A stretch of 35,857 nt of DNA from Acanthaster planci (lineage: Eukaryota > Echinodermata > Asteroidea > Valvatida > Acanthasteridae). The notes under the pieces are model-generated. The model was not told where the DNA came from. It saw nothing but the letters and a program-made list of their open reading frames with translations, and did no database searches. The position numbers and the translations under genes are program-made. The stretch lies in the NCBI RefSeq assembly GCF_001949145.1, contig NW_019091493.1, positions 527,922 to 563,778 on the forward strand, read 5' to 3'. Positions 8,796-18,627 of this stretch are shown one piece after another. The first letter of the stretch is position 1; every line of letters begins with the position of its first letter.

Positions 8796-10085
8796 CATTC
8801 AGAGATGCTCGCTCTTATAGATTGAATCCAAACAAATAAACTTTGGGTGCTTTCGAAAAAACATGTATTCGAGGGTGTATCACTGTGTGATTTATTTTCT
8901 TCGTGGAGACTAAAATGGAGCCTCGGTGGGTAGAAATAATAAGAATTAAACTTGTGTAGACCAAAACCATGTTTACCCAAGCTGTGGGTTGGGTTGTACC
9001 TGAGAAAGCAGTGGGAATGCATTTTCGTCCCTTCAGGGACTCATCAGCCGCTTGATTCAAATATGAATCGGGGTGTACAGGTATGGTTTGTGAGTGGAAT
9101 GACACTCACTAGGTGGGGAAAGTGATTACCGTTCCTCTGATCATGATATTTGTGCACAATTAGTTTGAATGGGTTTGTTCATTCAAAAGTGAAATAACAA
9201 TATCTAGAGTGTAATCAGATTTCTCAGGTTTGGCGGACTGATCGTCCTCCGTGTGGCTGAGTTTGGATCTGACAATGTTTTTCTTGGTAGTTTTGGCTAC
9301 CTTGTAGGCAACTAAAGGAGGTTTGGGGAAAACTTCCTTTAATGTTGGGTTGCCAGAGATGAGGTGCAAGTGTTTAAGAAGAGCTCGTTTGATGTCTTTG
9401 TGTTTCTCATGAGGAGTGTGCATAGTGGTGAAGACGAGTGGGAGTTCTTTATTGTTTTTCACTTTTCACTCATTGTGAATCATAGATTCCTGTTGCCGGA
9501 AATCAGTGGACTGCATCGATCTTTGAATCTCGGCTTGATTATAGCCTTGTTTCAAACATTTTTCTGTGAAACTTTGGTTTTTTTTGTAGAAAATCATTCC
9601 CATTATTTGTATTTCTGGCATATCTCAGGATTTCTCTTTTGATAAAGCCGTGGAATATGTGCTGTGGATGGGATGAAGTTCTTTCCAGGTATTGGAACGT
9701 TTCCATTGGTTTCGTGAATACTTTTGTATCCAGGGTACCGTTTGAGAGGAAATGCGGACCTTTAGAAATTGTAAGGTCCAGATACATGTAGGTAATGGAA
9801 GTTTCGGATGCCTCAAAAGTGAATTTGAGGGTAGGGTGCAGTTGATTCATGTGATGAACGAATTGGGTGAAAGAATCAAGTTGGCCATTTTAGACGATGA
9901 GAATGTTGTCTCTGAATCTAGCCCAGGATAGGATTTTGTCCATGGGGGCAGAGATTCCGACTCAAATTCATGTACATGCCTCCAGAGCCCAAGTTGTCTG
10001 ATTTCTGCGTGCCTTCGGAAGATCAGAAAGTTAGAATTTGGTTTGGATCCTGAGAGGAACTGCTTTGGTTGTTTTTTGGCTGATG
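8796..10085 (-). mobile_element. Penelope-like retroelement fragment
   Basis: Minus-strand frames show a reverse transcriptase in pieces. A WARFRDNILIV block (about 9880-9935) stands in place of the catalytic F-x-D-D box, followed by FVHHMNQLHPTLKFTFEAS. Further on are YLDLTISKG, LDTKVFTKPMETFQYLERTS and SHPQHIFHGFIKREILRYAR (9625-9850), and then NPTLKEVFPKPPLVAYK (9160-9462). This order is that of Penelope-like element RTs. No GIY-YIG domain was identified. The fragment joins the capsid remnant on one side and the integrase on the other, so it either inserted with a deletion or marks a rearrangement. Edges are good to about 20 bases. Confidence 0.65.
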
Positions 10086-10089
10086 ATGC

Positions 10090-10926
10090 TGCAATCAGAG
10101 TTTGTAAAACCAAATGAGGCGCACCAATTGGACTTTTTATACTTGCCTTGGGATCGAGTAAACCCCCAAACTTTTAAATACGCTTTGACTGTCATCGATG
10201 TGGGTTCCAGGTACAAAGAGGCCGAACCATTGACAAGTAAAACAGCCGAACAAGCATCAGAAGCAATTAAACAGATTTACAAAAGGTTGCCTTTGACTTG
10301 GTCCCGGTTAATCGAGGTGGACTCGGGATCAGAATTTAAAGGCAAATTTAAAAAGTTGTTTAACAAACACAAGGTCGAGATTCAAGTGGGCGAACCCGGT
10401 GTTCATAGGTCGCAGGGGATCGTCGATTAGTTCAATAAGACGTCAACTGAAAGGCTGTTTGGTCATCAATACGCGCAAGAAATGTTAAACGTAGTCGAAT
10501 GTAACGTAGAATGGGTAAAACATCTGCCCCAAGTAATAAAATCGCTCAAAGAAGCAAAGACTAGGTTGATTGGGAAAGAACCTGAGGAAGCAGTCAATTT
10601 AGACCGCATGAAACAAGCACCAAGTGCACCTGAAAGGGCTAGTGATAAACAACACAAAGAACTTGTCCCAACCGTTAGTTAGGTATCTATATTACCCAGG
10701 GGAACAAGAAGCTGTCACTGTCTAAAGGGTGACAGATCCGGTCTGGTCCGTGGACGTTTACCAAATTGAGAACCGTTCGAGCCAGTTTAAACGGGTCTGG
10801 GGTAAGGGGGTGAAAACGGGGCCCACTTTGTATTATTTGTTAGAGGGGCCCAAGAGGAGTTTTGTTAAAGAAGAACTTCAAGTGATACCCAAAAACACTG
10901 AGTTGCCACCTTCTCGAATAGTTTGA
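10090..10926 (+). pseudogene. Retroviral-type (rve, DDE) integrase, broken (element A)
   Basis: The core reads HQLDFLYLPWD (first Asp, codon about 10131), VIDVGSRYKEAEPL, VDSGSEFKGKF (second Asp at 10320-10322) and HRSQGIV. Where the catalytic Glu is expected the codon is GAT (10425-10427), directly followed by TAG. The frame continues with ERLFGHQYAQEMLN and NVEWVKHLPQVI, stops near 10680, and ends in a basic C-terminal domain at 10729-10926 (GPTLYYLLEGPKRSFVKEEL). The N-terminal zinc region is lost to the retroelement junction. Integrases of this type paste Polinton DNA into host chromosomes. The gene converges on the polymerase gene. Confidence 0.75.
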
Positions 10927-12340
10927 TAATGCCCGTAAGCTAAAGTGTCTACTCCGTTTTGTAACAGGTGACGTTTTGTTTCCAAGGGTGACGGACATAG
11001 TTTATTTTGCATGACTGTGTACAACAGATGTTTGTCTGATCTGAAGAGTTCCAGCTTAAAAAAGTGTTGTAACCGTTCAAATACATGTATGCACCTTTTA
11101 TAAGCCTTGTGCGACAACTGTTTTGGGGTTACTACTTTAGTAACTCCTTTCTCTCCTTCAAATTCTGTTTGTCTGTTAAAATGGAGTACATTTTTGGCCA
11201 AATAGTGACTGCTTCCGATATCACTTGACCGCCAAATTCGTCTTTCATTTTGCCAAAAACTTTTTTAATTTTCTGATCGTAAAGTATATGACCGGGCAGG
11301 TAGTTGCTCAAATCGAATAGGTCATGCTTGTTACATAGGTAACCGGTTAAATCGTCAGTTTGAATCTCTGCTAATAGGTTGTCTGTGTCAGTGTACAAAA
11401 GACAGATGTTTGAGCCAAAGTCCGCTTTCAACTCATTGTAGTAAAAGTCGTACATTAACGGTTTAGACAGGTTGAGCACGCTCACGCCACAGTAAATGGG
11501 CTTATTCAGCTGTGTTTTAATACGGTACATTTCGACAAATGCGAGATTGCACTCTTTGAACGGGGTAGTCATTTTACAGTGTGGTTTAGAAGTTCAACAC
11601 TTGTACCAATCGGCGTCTTGTAAATCTCTCAGCAGGTGTCGTTGATGCGGAGCCTCACGTTTTCCATCATCTTGCCGAATACCGAGTTATTCATTAACTT
11701 GAAGAAGTCTTTCTCAAAGTCAGACTTTGCTCTTTTGCGTAGCTCGGTATTTTTGTCAACGTAACTTTTCATCCAAGGTTAATGATCAAAGGACATTACA
11801 GTGTGAACCTCTTCTATCTGTAAACCTAACTCTTGGTACTTTTGCAACGTGCGATAGTGTACAACGTATTTATGTTTGGACCCAAAGTCGCCACAAGCTT
11901 GTCTATTGAAGTAACCCTTTCTCTTTTTTCCACCAAGTCTTGTTGATAGTCCGACAACCATTCGTTTGGCACCACTAAATTCCCGGGCACTAGTGGGAAG
12001 TCGTTGTGTCGTGCAAGTGTTTCGGGTAGTCTAAAATGACTTCGAGCGTGTAGCCTTTAAAGCTCGGAAGAAAGCCCCAAAATAAACTTGGGAGTAAACT
12101 TGGTTATGTCTTTGACCCATTGGAATTTCCCCATCAGTAAAGGTTGATTCATGGCCCCGCCATACAAATTGTTTTCATCTAGATACATGATATGTGACAT
12201 CGGAATGTTGGGATCGTAGTGTTTTAAATCTGGATTGTTTGCTTTTGCATAACGTTTTGCACCGACGCTCAAGATGCCACCTCCTTTAGCCCTTGCTTGT
12301 CTATGCCCATCAAAAGTTTAAGTTCGATACCAGAGTGTTT

Positions 12341-12452
12341 TAATAGCGTGTCCCACAATAGCCCCGGTGATGTGTAATAGTTGGCTTTAAAATCTTTAAT
12401 AGCATGTCCCACAATAGCCCGGGTGATGTGTAATAGTTGGCTGGGTCTAAAC
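12341..12452. repeat. 56-bp tandem duplication in the polymerase remnant
   Basis: TAATAGC(G/A)TGTCCCACAATAGCC occurs at 12341 and again at 12397, with the shared stretch extending through GTGATGTGTAATAGTTGGCT. The unit of 56 bases is not a multiple of three and so adds a frameshift. Element B has a single copy. Confidence 0.7.
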
Positions 12453-13997
12453 CATAGTGCATCTTACACACTTAAAGAAAGTTTTCAAACATGCTTGCCA
12501 GTAACAATACGTCTGTTTCTCAAATCGTGGTAGTCTCTGAGATTTTTACATGTAAACGTTTTCCGCACATTTTGAGCTCTTACGTACTCGTCTTCTGTAA
12601 CAGACTGCTGTTACAACGAGCTGTAAAACGCCTCTATTGGAGGTAATCCAGTTTCTCCAAATCTATCAAAGGAGTTGATGTATTCATACGGATAGACACC
12701 CTTCTCCAAGAGCAAATCTGTGTTGTCTGGAAACCTTTCGCAAAGTAGGTTAAAATCTTGCGAGGAACAATTTTTGACCAACCGATCTAGCGAGGCTGCC
12801 ATGAAATGAAACGAGTCTAGGAACCTAAGCTGGTTACAGGAAAACGAAATGTAATTTTTGGTGTTTTTAGCAATGACTTTTATTTCAATTCCTTCAAACA
12901 CCCGAGCACCTTGCATGATTAGATGCGCGTCGTACTTCTCTAAAGTATGTAACACTACCAGAATAGGCGTTTGATTTGGCACAACCTGTAACTTGAGATT
13001 GCAGTTGGCGTGTGCAGGACCTCTATGTTTACCCGTTGCGTGACAATGTTCTCGGACTTTTCAAAACTTGTTAATGGGTTTCTCGCAAGTCATGCAAATG
13101 TACTGTCTGAAACCACTGTCATTTAAGGAACTAAAGGCTGCCTTTTCGCCTTTAGTTTTTGGTTCGTCTGAAATTGGGCACTGGCACTGAGATTCTTCAG
13201 TTGGACGAATGAGCCTTTCGCAGATCCAGCATCTGTTGTATTTGTCGTAGAGTTTCTGTAGCTTGGGTGACTAGGGAAGGGGCTTTGGGTCGGCAAATGT
13301 TTTATTGATCGTGCCAACTTCTCTAGTTAGCGATTCTAAAAATTGGTGGCTCCGTCTTGACCTCTATAGGTCGACATTAACATCTAACGGCCACGTAAGA
13401 ATAGCCACACAGTTTGTGAATTTGTGTCTTGACCGTGTTTAATGGTTTTGGTGGGAGACACTCCAAAACAGACTCGAAATCTGGGTAGATGACAAATGGG
13501 GCGCCTTGCGTGTTCTTGTAATTTGCAAACTTGAGAATGTTTTTACCCGCAACTGGTAACTGTACTCTGGTGGGCGCTTTCCTTGACAGTCTTCTTGGTG
13601 CCTGCCGAGTCTGTCTTCTGTTTAAAGTGAGATAGGCAATTGAAGCACCAATACGATTTGCTCTTGTGTTTGTTGACGTCGCCCATTAACCGAGAAAAGT
13701 TCTTGATCCAACAATAGTGAGCTGTTTCATCTCGGTTAAAGTAGAGCAAGTTGATTGGATCGCCTATGTGTTTAATTTTATAAAGTATGTAGACACCTTC
13801 TTTCCTCGTGTAACCAAATACGTTGATTGCCAAGTTGTTCTGTGATTCAATGTGTGGAATCTGCGACAAGGGAGTGGGGAAGTCCACTTTTGTGAAGGTT
13901 AAACCGTCGTCTGTAGTGTAAGTTGAGGCACGTTCGTTGTTTACTTTGTATTTGGGTTGGTTTCTAACTGTTGTTTGACGTCTGAATATAACTTCAA

Positions 13998-14584
13998 CCA
14001 CTTCGTGCCGGGGCATTTTTCAACGTCGATGATGCTGGGCCGGCATGACTATCATTTTTTTCGTTTTCAAAATCCTTCAAAAACTCATCATTCCATTTAA
14101 CGGTCGTTTATAGCCGCACGAAGTAATCTTTAGGCACTATTCTAAATTGACAGGTGACCTTCATTGACGCCCGACTATTTCAGCCAGGCCTGCAGCCTTG
14201 TAAACAGAGCCCAGATTGTGCGGTGTTATACAACTGTCTTTTGTTCACGAACCTGGCTCAGTGCACTGTTGACCTCTTTTCAATAGGGGCCAGATTAGCG
14301 TGCAGCAGTGCTGTGTGGCTCATCGCTGCGGTGGTGGAGTGCTTTTGTCCCCGGTGGTAATCCGCTTGCTCTCAATGCCCCAAACCCTGGTGTTCGGTTT
14401 CAAAACTACGCTGGATTATCACCACTTTTGAGAGTGAAAAATGCCGGTAATGCCCAGCAGTGTGGTCTTTTGTTCGGAGTAGGTCTTTTGTTACAGGGCC
14501 CTGTTTCCTTTGTTCGAGTTTGGAGACCCTGGCCACGCATATAAACCATACAGCTCCGATTTCGGAGTCCCGGGCAGGTAGTGG
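13998..14584. mobile_element. 587-bp MITE with TTAA target site (piggyBac-like)
   Basis: Element B shows the empty site (AACTTTAAAGC). In A the TTAA is duplicated: TCAA (13994-13997, one transition) before the insert and TTAA (14585-14588) after it. The ends are imperfect inverted repeats, CCACTTCGTGCCGGGG at the left and the complement of CCACTACCTGCCCGGG at the right. No transposase frame is present. TTAA targeting is characteristic of piggyBac elements; the family is inferred. Confidence 0.7.
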
Positions 14585-15589
14585 TTAAAGCAGCTGTCAA
14601 CGCCCAGCAAATGCACTCTGAGTCATTCTTGTTTTGAACATTAACGATTGCTTTCTTGTGTGCCTGTTCTTTGGGCAACGGAATGGAAGTCGCTCCCACA
14701 GGTTTATACTCGACCACGTTGATGTAAAACGCAATGACTTGGTAAAAAAAACCAGCCTGAGCCTCTCTGTTTGTGAGCTTCGACTTCTTCAAGATGTTTT
14801 GCTATTTGTTCCTTCAAAACACGCATTATGTCCGGTTTAGAAATCACCATGTTATTCTTGCTCGTAAATGTGAAAACGCCAAATTTTGTTTCGACTCTGG
14901 GCTTTTCCATTTTGAACTTAACCTTTATTGCTGTCTGCAACTTGTAAGAGTTTAACTCTTTAAACTCTGCCAACACTTGGCCTTCGATATACTTTTTATA
15001 AAAGTCAAAAAAAGGTATCAAGTCGTCGGCAAAGAAAGTAGGCTCTAGTTCCCAGTTTCTGTAGTTACCTTGAAATCGCCGGATTCTTCGGATGTTTACC
15101 TCTTCGATCACTTCTGGTTTAATGTGTGATCTAATTGCGGCGATTATGTCTTTTCGTAGTACATTGCCTTTTGTGCCTGGCCGTAGAGGGTATGTCGTTA
15201 TCTTGTGCTATTTGTAAGAGCTGACGGTATGATTGGCATGTAAGATTTCTAAATTGTTGTTGGCCCGCTTGAATTCCTTTTATGAGTTCAGATTTAGAAT
15301 GTTTTCTACGTTTAGCTGGTGATAATGAAATGTTGTATCGTTTGACAAAGTCAGATAAAAATGTTTTTTTCAATCGTCTAAAGTCCATTCAGAAAGGACG
15401 GCGTTGTGATTTCTGTGGTGTTTTCATGTCTCTATATATAGGTAAATATTTATTTTTTTTTCAGTTTTTCTCAGAGCTTCAGTTCTTTTGTTTGACATCT
15501 CTATTTAAAAAAAACTATTTACTTAAGCCAGTAGTGAATTTATTTCATTTTCCCTCAAAGCATCGGGTGAGCACAGTTTTAACCGAGAC

Positions 15590-15960
15590 TGGGGAAGTCC
15601 CGGGAATTCCCTTTTTGGTTTGGGGATAATGAGGTCTGGGGGAAGTCCCTTTTTTGGTTTGGGGGGCTGCTGGGAGGGGTCAAAGGTCATTGAGGTCAAA
15701 CGTCACGGGGTTGTTTGGGTTGGGGAGGTGAGGGGGAAAGTCCCCATTTTGATTTGGGATGCCTCTTTCTGCTTTTTTGACCTGGTTTTAAAAAGAGCGA
15801 AAACTGTCAATGAGGTATAGGAGGGTTTTTTACGAAAATGAAAAGTGGTTTTAGAGAGCTGGTGTTTTGGAGGGTTTTTGAAAAAGGTCAATGAGGTATA
15901 CGGGGGGTTTCAGTCGATGAGGTCATCGAGGGTTTGAGGAAAAGAGTGAAAAGGAGGCTG
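15590..15960. repeat. Right terminal inverted repeat region of element A
   Basis: This is a GC-rich, G-strand-biased stretch beyond the polymerase start. It holds five copies of a GTCAATGAGGT-like word (near 15628, 15688, 15807, 15888 and 15913) and GGGGAAGTCCCTTTTTTG at 15638-15656. The latter is matched inverted at 22733-22753 at the left end of element B. Exact termini and target duplication were not resolved. Confidence 0.55.
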
Positions 15961-16197
15961 ATCCAGAACTTGCTTTGGCATTACTACTGCATCCTATGCA
16001 TCCATAAATAGTTGGACGCCGTTTGCATAGTGACATGGCGTGCATAAATACCTCTGCAGTGTGACACATTGAAAATCTTTGCCTGGCTTCCCAAGCAACA
16101 ATGAACAGATTATGTGTACAGTGTAATTGTACATGTTGTTATCATACGCAAGCTGTCAACTTGTCGTCCTGCATGCTTCTGACATTTGTTATACACC
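15961..16197. other. No supported feature
   Basis: Sequence between the element A terminus and the transposase-like first exon. There is no open frame or repeat that can be supported. Confidence 0.5.
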
Positions 16198-16283
16198 ATG
16201 GCCTCTAACGATCCTGGCGGTCATCTTCCTGGCTTTGTCTATTTGCTGAAACTCCACAGGCAGTACACGAGCACCATTTCAAG
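16198..16283 (+). other. Possible first coding exon of a transposase-like gene
   Basis: ACACCATGG gives a good start context at 16198. The frame MASNDPGGHLPGFVYLLKLH runs to CAAG followed by GTAAAAGC, a plausible splice donor at 16284. The next open piece with an acceptor (cttgcag ending at 16776) does not join in a clean frame, so either an exon is missing from this reading or the gene is dead. Confidence 0.3.
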
Positions 16284-16776
16284 GTAAAAGCACACGAATG
16301 CATGGTAAAACTCTTACGGTGTGGTGGCTGCGCACGATGGAGAATCCAAGCTCGCAAAATTCAAAACCATCATTCCTATGCTGCAATTAAGCCACAAGCT
16401 CGACATCCAGACTAATAATTATGACCTCGTTTTAGACACAATACCATTTTGCTGTAAAACAGTCGGGGAAACTGACACTGGCGTATGGCATAGGGATGAT
16501 CTCCTTCTTAAAAGCCCTCTTGAGGTACACATTAAAATTTCATCCTACTCCTTTGGATGTACATGTGCAAGCTTTGAAAAAAGTTCCATTCATAGACAAC
16601 ACTTGATGAACCGTACTGTTCACAACCTTATGAGACATGTCTGGAAAAAAAAAACAAAGGTTTTCTTTATGTAAAATTGGAATGTGTCACAATTTCAAAG
16701 TTTTGGTTTAAGTGTGTTTTGGTGTACATGTACAATATTTTTAAACGTTTGTTATGCACCCTTCTATCTTGCAGCC

Positions 16777-17047
16777 ATAGAAAACAAGAAAGATCAACAT
16801 AACAAGCGGAAAAACCCGGGTCCGGAATCAACTGAAGCTTAAAGAAAGAGAGGAAGGCCGTCAGTTGCCCAGCTGTTTCCCGAGGCCATAGAAACAATAA
16901 GGAAGTTCATCGAAGAAAACGGGTTTGAAGCGCACAGGCATCGGGAAACAGGAACTGGGAAATGCGACTCTATCTACCTGCCATTCCATCAAGAAACACC
17001 TGATGGAAGTGATACCTGACCTCGCCAAGTTAAGGCCAAATTTGGGT
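16777..17047 (+). pseudogene. Basic N-terminal region of transposase-like gene
   Basis: After a pyrimidine tract and cag, the frame reads ENKKDQHNKRKNPGPEST, meets a TAA at about 16840, and continues in the same frame RKRGRPSVAQLFPEAIETIR and KFIEENGFEAHRHRETGTG before shifting near 16955. RKRGRPS is an AT-hook-like core, fitting a DNA-binding N-terminus. The following frame reads LSTCHSIKKHLMEVIPDLAK. Exon-like and broken; linked to the DDE pieces downstream by position and strand. Confidence 0.4.
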
Positions 17048-17924
17048 AATTATTAATGTTATACCTCAATACATGTATATTATTACAAAAAGTGGGCAAA
17101 GGGGGTAAACAGGAACACAGGACTACCAAATTTCCATGAAATGTCCTAATGTAAGACAAGTATATTATAGAGACAAACGATCTGCAAAATTTCTCCGCCT
17201 GAGTGCTGTTGTTTTCAAAATTTGGTAAATTTCGTCCGGACGATCTTTGGAAAAGGCACTACTTTAAAAAAATCTCAACCGTTTACAGGAGCAGTTCTAC
17301 ACTAATGTTATCGTTAGTGCATACAGTCAATTTAAAAAATGTGTACGCTGGCCAGTTGTTGGAAGAGTCTACCACAATCAGCGGGTAACATTAAAAACAT
17401 CTGTGAACACGCTTCCTGTACAACTCAAACACATTGTACAGCTGAAAGAGACTTTTGATTGTTTTTAAGTTATAATTGTTCAATGAAAAGGTGCCTTCTC
17501 TAGCAAAATGGTATATTGTCTTATGATCACCCCTTCAGAGATAATGTTATGGCCCAAGCCAACCAACGTGGCCACTTGTTTTTGTGGTTGTTGCGACGGT
17601 CGATTTGGGGGACGAAATGTGCAATTTCCAGACATTTATTCTCCTGTTTATCCTACACGAAGGACCTTTACGCCCACAATACATGAGTGTGTACCACATT
17701 TTATACTGATTAGACTGGCGTTTGGGGCATGCAACAGCACCCGCAACAGCGTGTGGACCTTGTGTACACTTCAGCGTGTAATACACATGCACTCAGCGTC
17801 GCGATCCGGTTGCTATACTTCAGGATCACGCATTGTTCGTATTTCGAATCCAAGCCACAAAATCATATTTTCAAAAGAGAATGAAACTTCAAGGAAGATT
17901 TGTGGGGGCTTGATCCTCAAACTA
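17048..17924. other. No supported gene
   Basis: AT-rich sequence whose open frames lack codon-like structure or recognisable motifs. Probably intron or intergenic DNA of the surrounding transposon. Confidence 0.45.
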
Positions 17925-18305
17925 CCAAAATTGGGGTTTGAATTTCTTGTCTGACATAAAATCGTGATCTTTGCTGCTTGTGCAGATGCTATGAAAACAT
18001 ACTGTGGTCCGTGGATTTTTGCAGGCAAATTTACATGAGCTGCTCCTTTACCTTAACAACGATCAACATTTTTCTCAAGACACTGATATCAAAATACAAA
18101 ATAAAACAATGGATTTGTACTACGAATGAATAAAAACCACAAAAATCTGCTAATTTCTAAAAATTACTGCAAATGAAAATCCTATAGTTTTGCATTTGCT
18201 GTTTTTGCAAAATTCCATGGACCACGGAACGTTTTTACATCATCTGCACAGTCTGCGGAGATCAGAACTCCATGCTGAACAAGAACTTTGAACCATTTTT
18301 GAAAA
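17925..18305. repeat. Inverted pair of diverged, coding-like fragments
   Basis: The plus-strand arm at 17925-18027 and the minus-strand arm at 18199-18305 align over about 100 bases. Read in matching frames, they encode ACADAMKTYCGPWIFAG and DCADDVKTFRGPWNFAK, preceded by F-E-F-L-V and F-K-V-L-V. The shared pattern C-A-D-x-x-K-T-x-x-G-P-W-x-F-A is not one I recognise. It could be the arms of an unknown element or two copies of an exon. Confidence 0.5.
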
Positions 18306-18627
18306 GAAATAGTTTGGAGGGGGCGCTTGACAGATTTTCATTTAATGAAATTCTCCTCTTTTTAGGATACTCTGTTTTGGCATTGCTATGAAATACAGTA
18401 CATGCATGTGTATGTATTATCAACACCTGCTCTAAAACAAGCGGTAATGTTTGCTGGTTTGGGTTGTACCATTCTCAGAAAGGGTGAAAATAGTATAGTT
18501 TTCAGGGAGAAACCACTTCATTCAGAAATTTTAACTTTGAATTTATCAAATATGGAAAGGATCGACAACAATAACTAAAGAATTACATCCCCTTTGCAAA
18601 TATGACCAAGAATTATTTCTTTGGCCA

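Larger units (their letters stand above)
10930..15427 (-). pseudogene. Protein-primed-type family B DNA polymerase, broken (element A)
   Basis: Fragments follow the element B gene from N- to C-terminus. LSDFVKRYNISL lies at 15131-15388, and RRFQGNYRNWELEPTFF at 14704-15111. An exonuclease block VIYPDFESVLE lies near 13470, and LEKYDAHLIMQGARVF at 12900-12945. Motif A, YLDENNLYGGAMNQ, is near 12150, and motif C, YTDTDNLLAEI, near 11380. The C-terminus VDTLAYGHYQT is near 10940. An upstream ATG near 15427 is followed by an early TGA before the ATG at 15388. A 587-bp MITE (13998-14584), a 56-bp tandem duplication and many frameshifts destroy it. Motif A has Gly where B has Trp, and motif C has Asn where B has Ser, so the copy decayed freely. 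Confidence 0.8.
1..15960. mobile_element. Element A: decayed Polinton/Maverick-like endogenous DNA virus
   Basis: This region carries, in order, remnants of a TFIIB-like factor, minor capsid protein, several small membrane and coiled-coil proteins, a zinc/HNH-like protein, packaging ATPase, the C-terminus of the major capsid protein, integrase and family B DNA polymerase. Gene order and direction match element B at 22,440-35,857. The right boundary near 15,960 is inferred because the GC-rich repeat-bearing sequence at 15,590-15,960 is matched, inverted, at the left end of element B, as expected of terminal inverted repeats. The left end is not resolved; homology to element B starts near 370. 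Most genes have frameshifts, stops or deletions, and three other elements are inserted. Assignment to the Polinton class rests on integrase plus polymerase plus ATPase plus capsid occurring together. Confidence 0.85.

Noticed and set aside
9364-9642. Plus-strand Phe-rich frame
   Set aside because: It is antisense to the reverse transcriptase remnant.
14154-14544. Open plus-strand frames inside the MITE
   Set aside because: The 587-bp insert is non-autonomous, and the frames have no transposase features or counterpart in element B.
17508-17954. 148-codon plus-strand frame
   Set aside because: Composition is not protein-like, no motifs are visible, a minus-strand frame competes, and the 3' end falls in an inverted repeat.
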